Positions 4,685-5,253 of a DNA stretch of 5,253 bases are shown here, piece by piece. This DNA comes from Chloroflexota bacterium. Its GTDB lineage: Bacteria; Chloroflexota; Anaerolineae; Anaerolineales; UBA4823. Within the stretch, counting starts at the first letter, position 1; every line of letters starts with the position of its first letter. The notes under the pieces were generated by a model, which worked only from the letters and a program-made list of their open reading frames with translations, was not told where the DNA came from and searched no databases. Location of the stretch: assembly GCA_021849525.1 (NCBI GenBank), contig JAJZSS010000166.1, positions 1-5,253 on the forward strand, in the 5' to 3' direction. Position numbers and translations under genes: made by a program.

Positions 4685-5253
4685 ATGAAAGCACGCATCC
4701 CAGGCCTGGTTTCAAAGCTCTGCCTGCCCGTAGTTCTCGCGGCTGTCGTTTTGGCGCTGCTAATCTCTGCCTGCTCAGCACAGGTGCAGTTACCGGGTGC
4801 ATCCAACCCCGAGCCAGGTATCAGCGAAACCCTAGCCGCAGCTGCCGCCGGGACCAACACCCCGGATACCCCACCAGGCATACAGCCAACACCCATTCCC
4901 AACACGCCTGAAACTACCCCCAGTTTATCGTTGACGCCTGAACAACCAGCGACTATCCCGCTTCCGCATTACACCATCACCGCCACTTTGAATTACGCCG
5001 CGCACCTGCTCCAGGTCGACGAGCGGATCGACTATGCCAATTCATCCGCCGATACCCTTACCGAGCTGGTCATGATGGTCGATGCCGTTTATTACCCCGG
5101 AACCTTCCACCTGGATAAACTCGCCTGGGTTAGCTCCGCAGCCGATGCTGTCTACACATGGGAAAATGCCATCCTGCGCCTGAATCTCCCCCAGCCCCTG
5201 GCCCCGGGAGAACAGGTGAGCCTGAACCTGAGCTACACTCTGCAGCTTCCATC
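4685..5253 (+). CDS. Predicted lipoprotein with a Thr/Pro-rich linker, possibly an M1-type metallopeptidase (3' end outside window)
   Basis: The first 189 residues are visible. Residues 1-29 form a signal peptide with a hydrophobic core (LPVVLAAVVLALLISA) and a lipobox ending at Cys30 (ISAC), so the product should be lipid-anchored outside the cytoplasmic membrane. Residues 31-95 are a low-complexity linker rich in Thr, Pro and Ala, typical of surface lipoproteins that need distance from the membrane. From about 96 (HYTITATLNYAAHLLQ) the sequence looks like a beta-sandwich, with IDYANSSADTLTELVM at 115-130 resembling the N-terminal domain of M1-family aminopeptidases. The HExxH zinc motif would lie outside the window, so this is a weak assignment and another beta-rich surface protein is possible. 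The ATG at 4685 is the only sensible start. The nearest purine-rich sequence is G6 at 4665-4670, 14 nt away, so initiation may depend on coupling to termination of the chelatase gene 10 nt upstream. The two are probably co-transcribed. Confidence 0.8.
   Translation, partial: MKARIPGLVSKLCLPVVLAAVVLALLISACSAQVQLPGASNPEPGISETLAAAAAGTNTPDTPPGIQPTPIPNTPETTPSLSLTPEQPATIPLPHYTITATLNYAAHLLQVDERIDYANSSADTLTELVMMVDAVYYPGTFHLDKLAWVSSAADAVYTWENAILRLNLPQPLAPGEQVSLNLSYTLQLP

Overview
The window looks like a chromosomal stretch from a non-photosynthetic member of the Chloroflexota (Anaerolineae-like). I infer this from the style of the proteins: a ClpC with two Clp_N repeats, a four-domain S1 protein with a long acidic Ala/Pro tail, a one-gene ChlI/ChlD-type chelatase motor, and a lipoprotein with a Thr/Pro-rich linker. 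No 16S rRNA or other phylogenetic marker is present, so the assignment is tentative. Nothing looks like a mobile element, CRISPR array, tRNA or rRNA.

Layout: two genes point left and two genes (three reading-frame segments) point right, from a 121-bp divergent promoter region (2500-2620). Leftward, the ribosomal protein S1 gene (2499-1075) starts from a near-consensus promoter and ends at a 12-bp hairpin terminator (1041-1013). It is followed by clpC (781 to beyond position 1), which has its own leader, a strong Shine-Dalgarno site and a possible extended -10 promoter. Rightward, an AAA+ chelatase ATPase (2621-3718) runs into a von Willebrand A (VWA) segment (open from the A-run to 4674). A secreted lipoprotein (4685 to beyond 5253) follows 10 nt later.

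The most interesting feature is at the junction of the two chelatase segments. The ATPase ends with codons GAA AAA AAA AAG GCC TGA inside a run of ten A. This contains the heptamer A AAA AAG in the correct phase for -1 slippage, the same heptamer used by E. coli dnaX. The -1 frame is open, without a stop, from the A-run to 4674. It encodes 85 residues that look like conserved ChlD sequence before its first ATG, and it has no ATG, GTG or TTG in that stretch. A 6-bp GC-rich hairpin begins 7 nt after the heptamer. The simplest reading is one gene with two products: a 365-residue ChlI-like ATPase from normal termination, and a 684-residue ChlD-like ATPase-VWA protein from frameshifting. Together with a large CobN/ChlH-type subunit encoded elsewhere, they would form a metal chelatase, probably a cobaltochelatase for cobamide synthesis. 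Dual decoding of chlD-type genes has been described before, so this is a new instance of a known mechanism rather than an unknown system.

Other structure worth attention: a 7 x 6-residue tandem repeat that forms the C-terminus of S1, overlapping back-to-back -35 boxes inside an 8-bp inverted repeat in the divergent promoter region, and competing complementary hexamers in the clpC leader.
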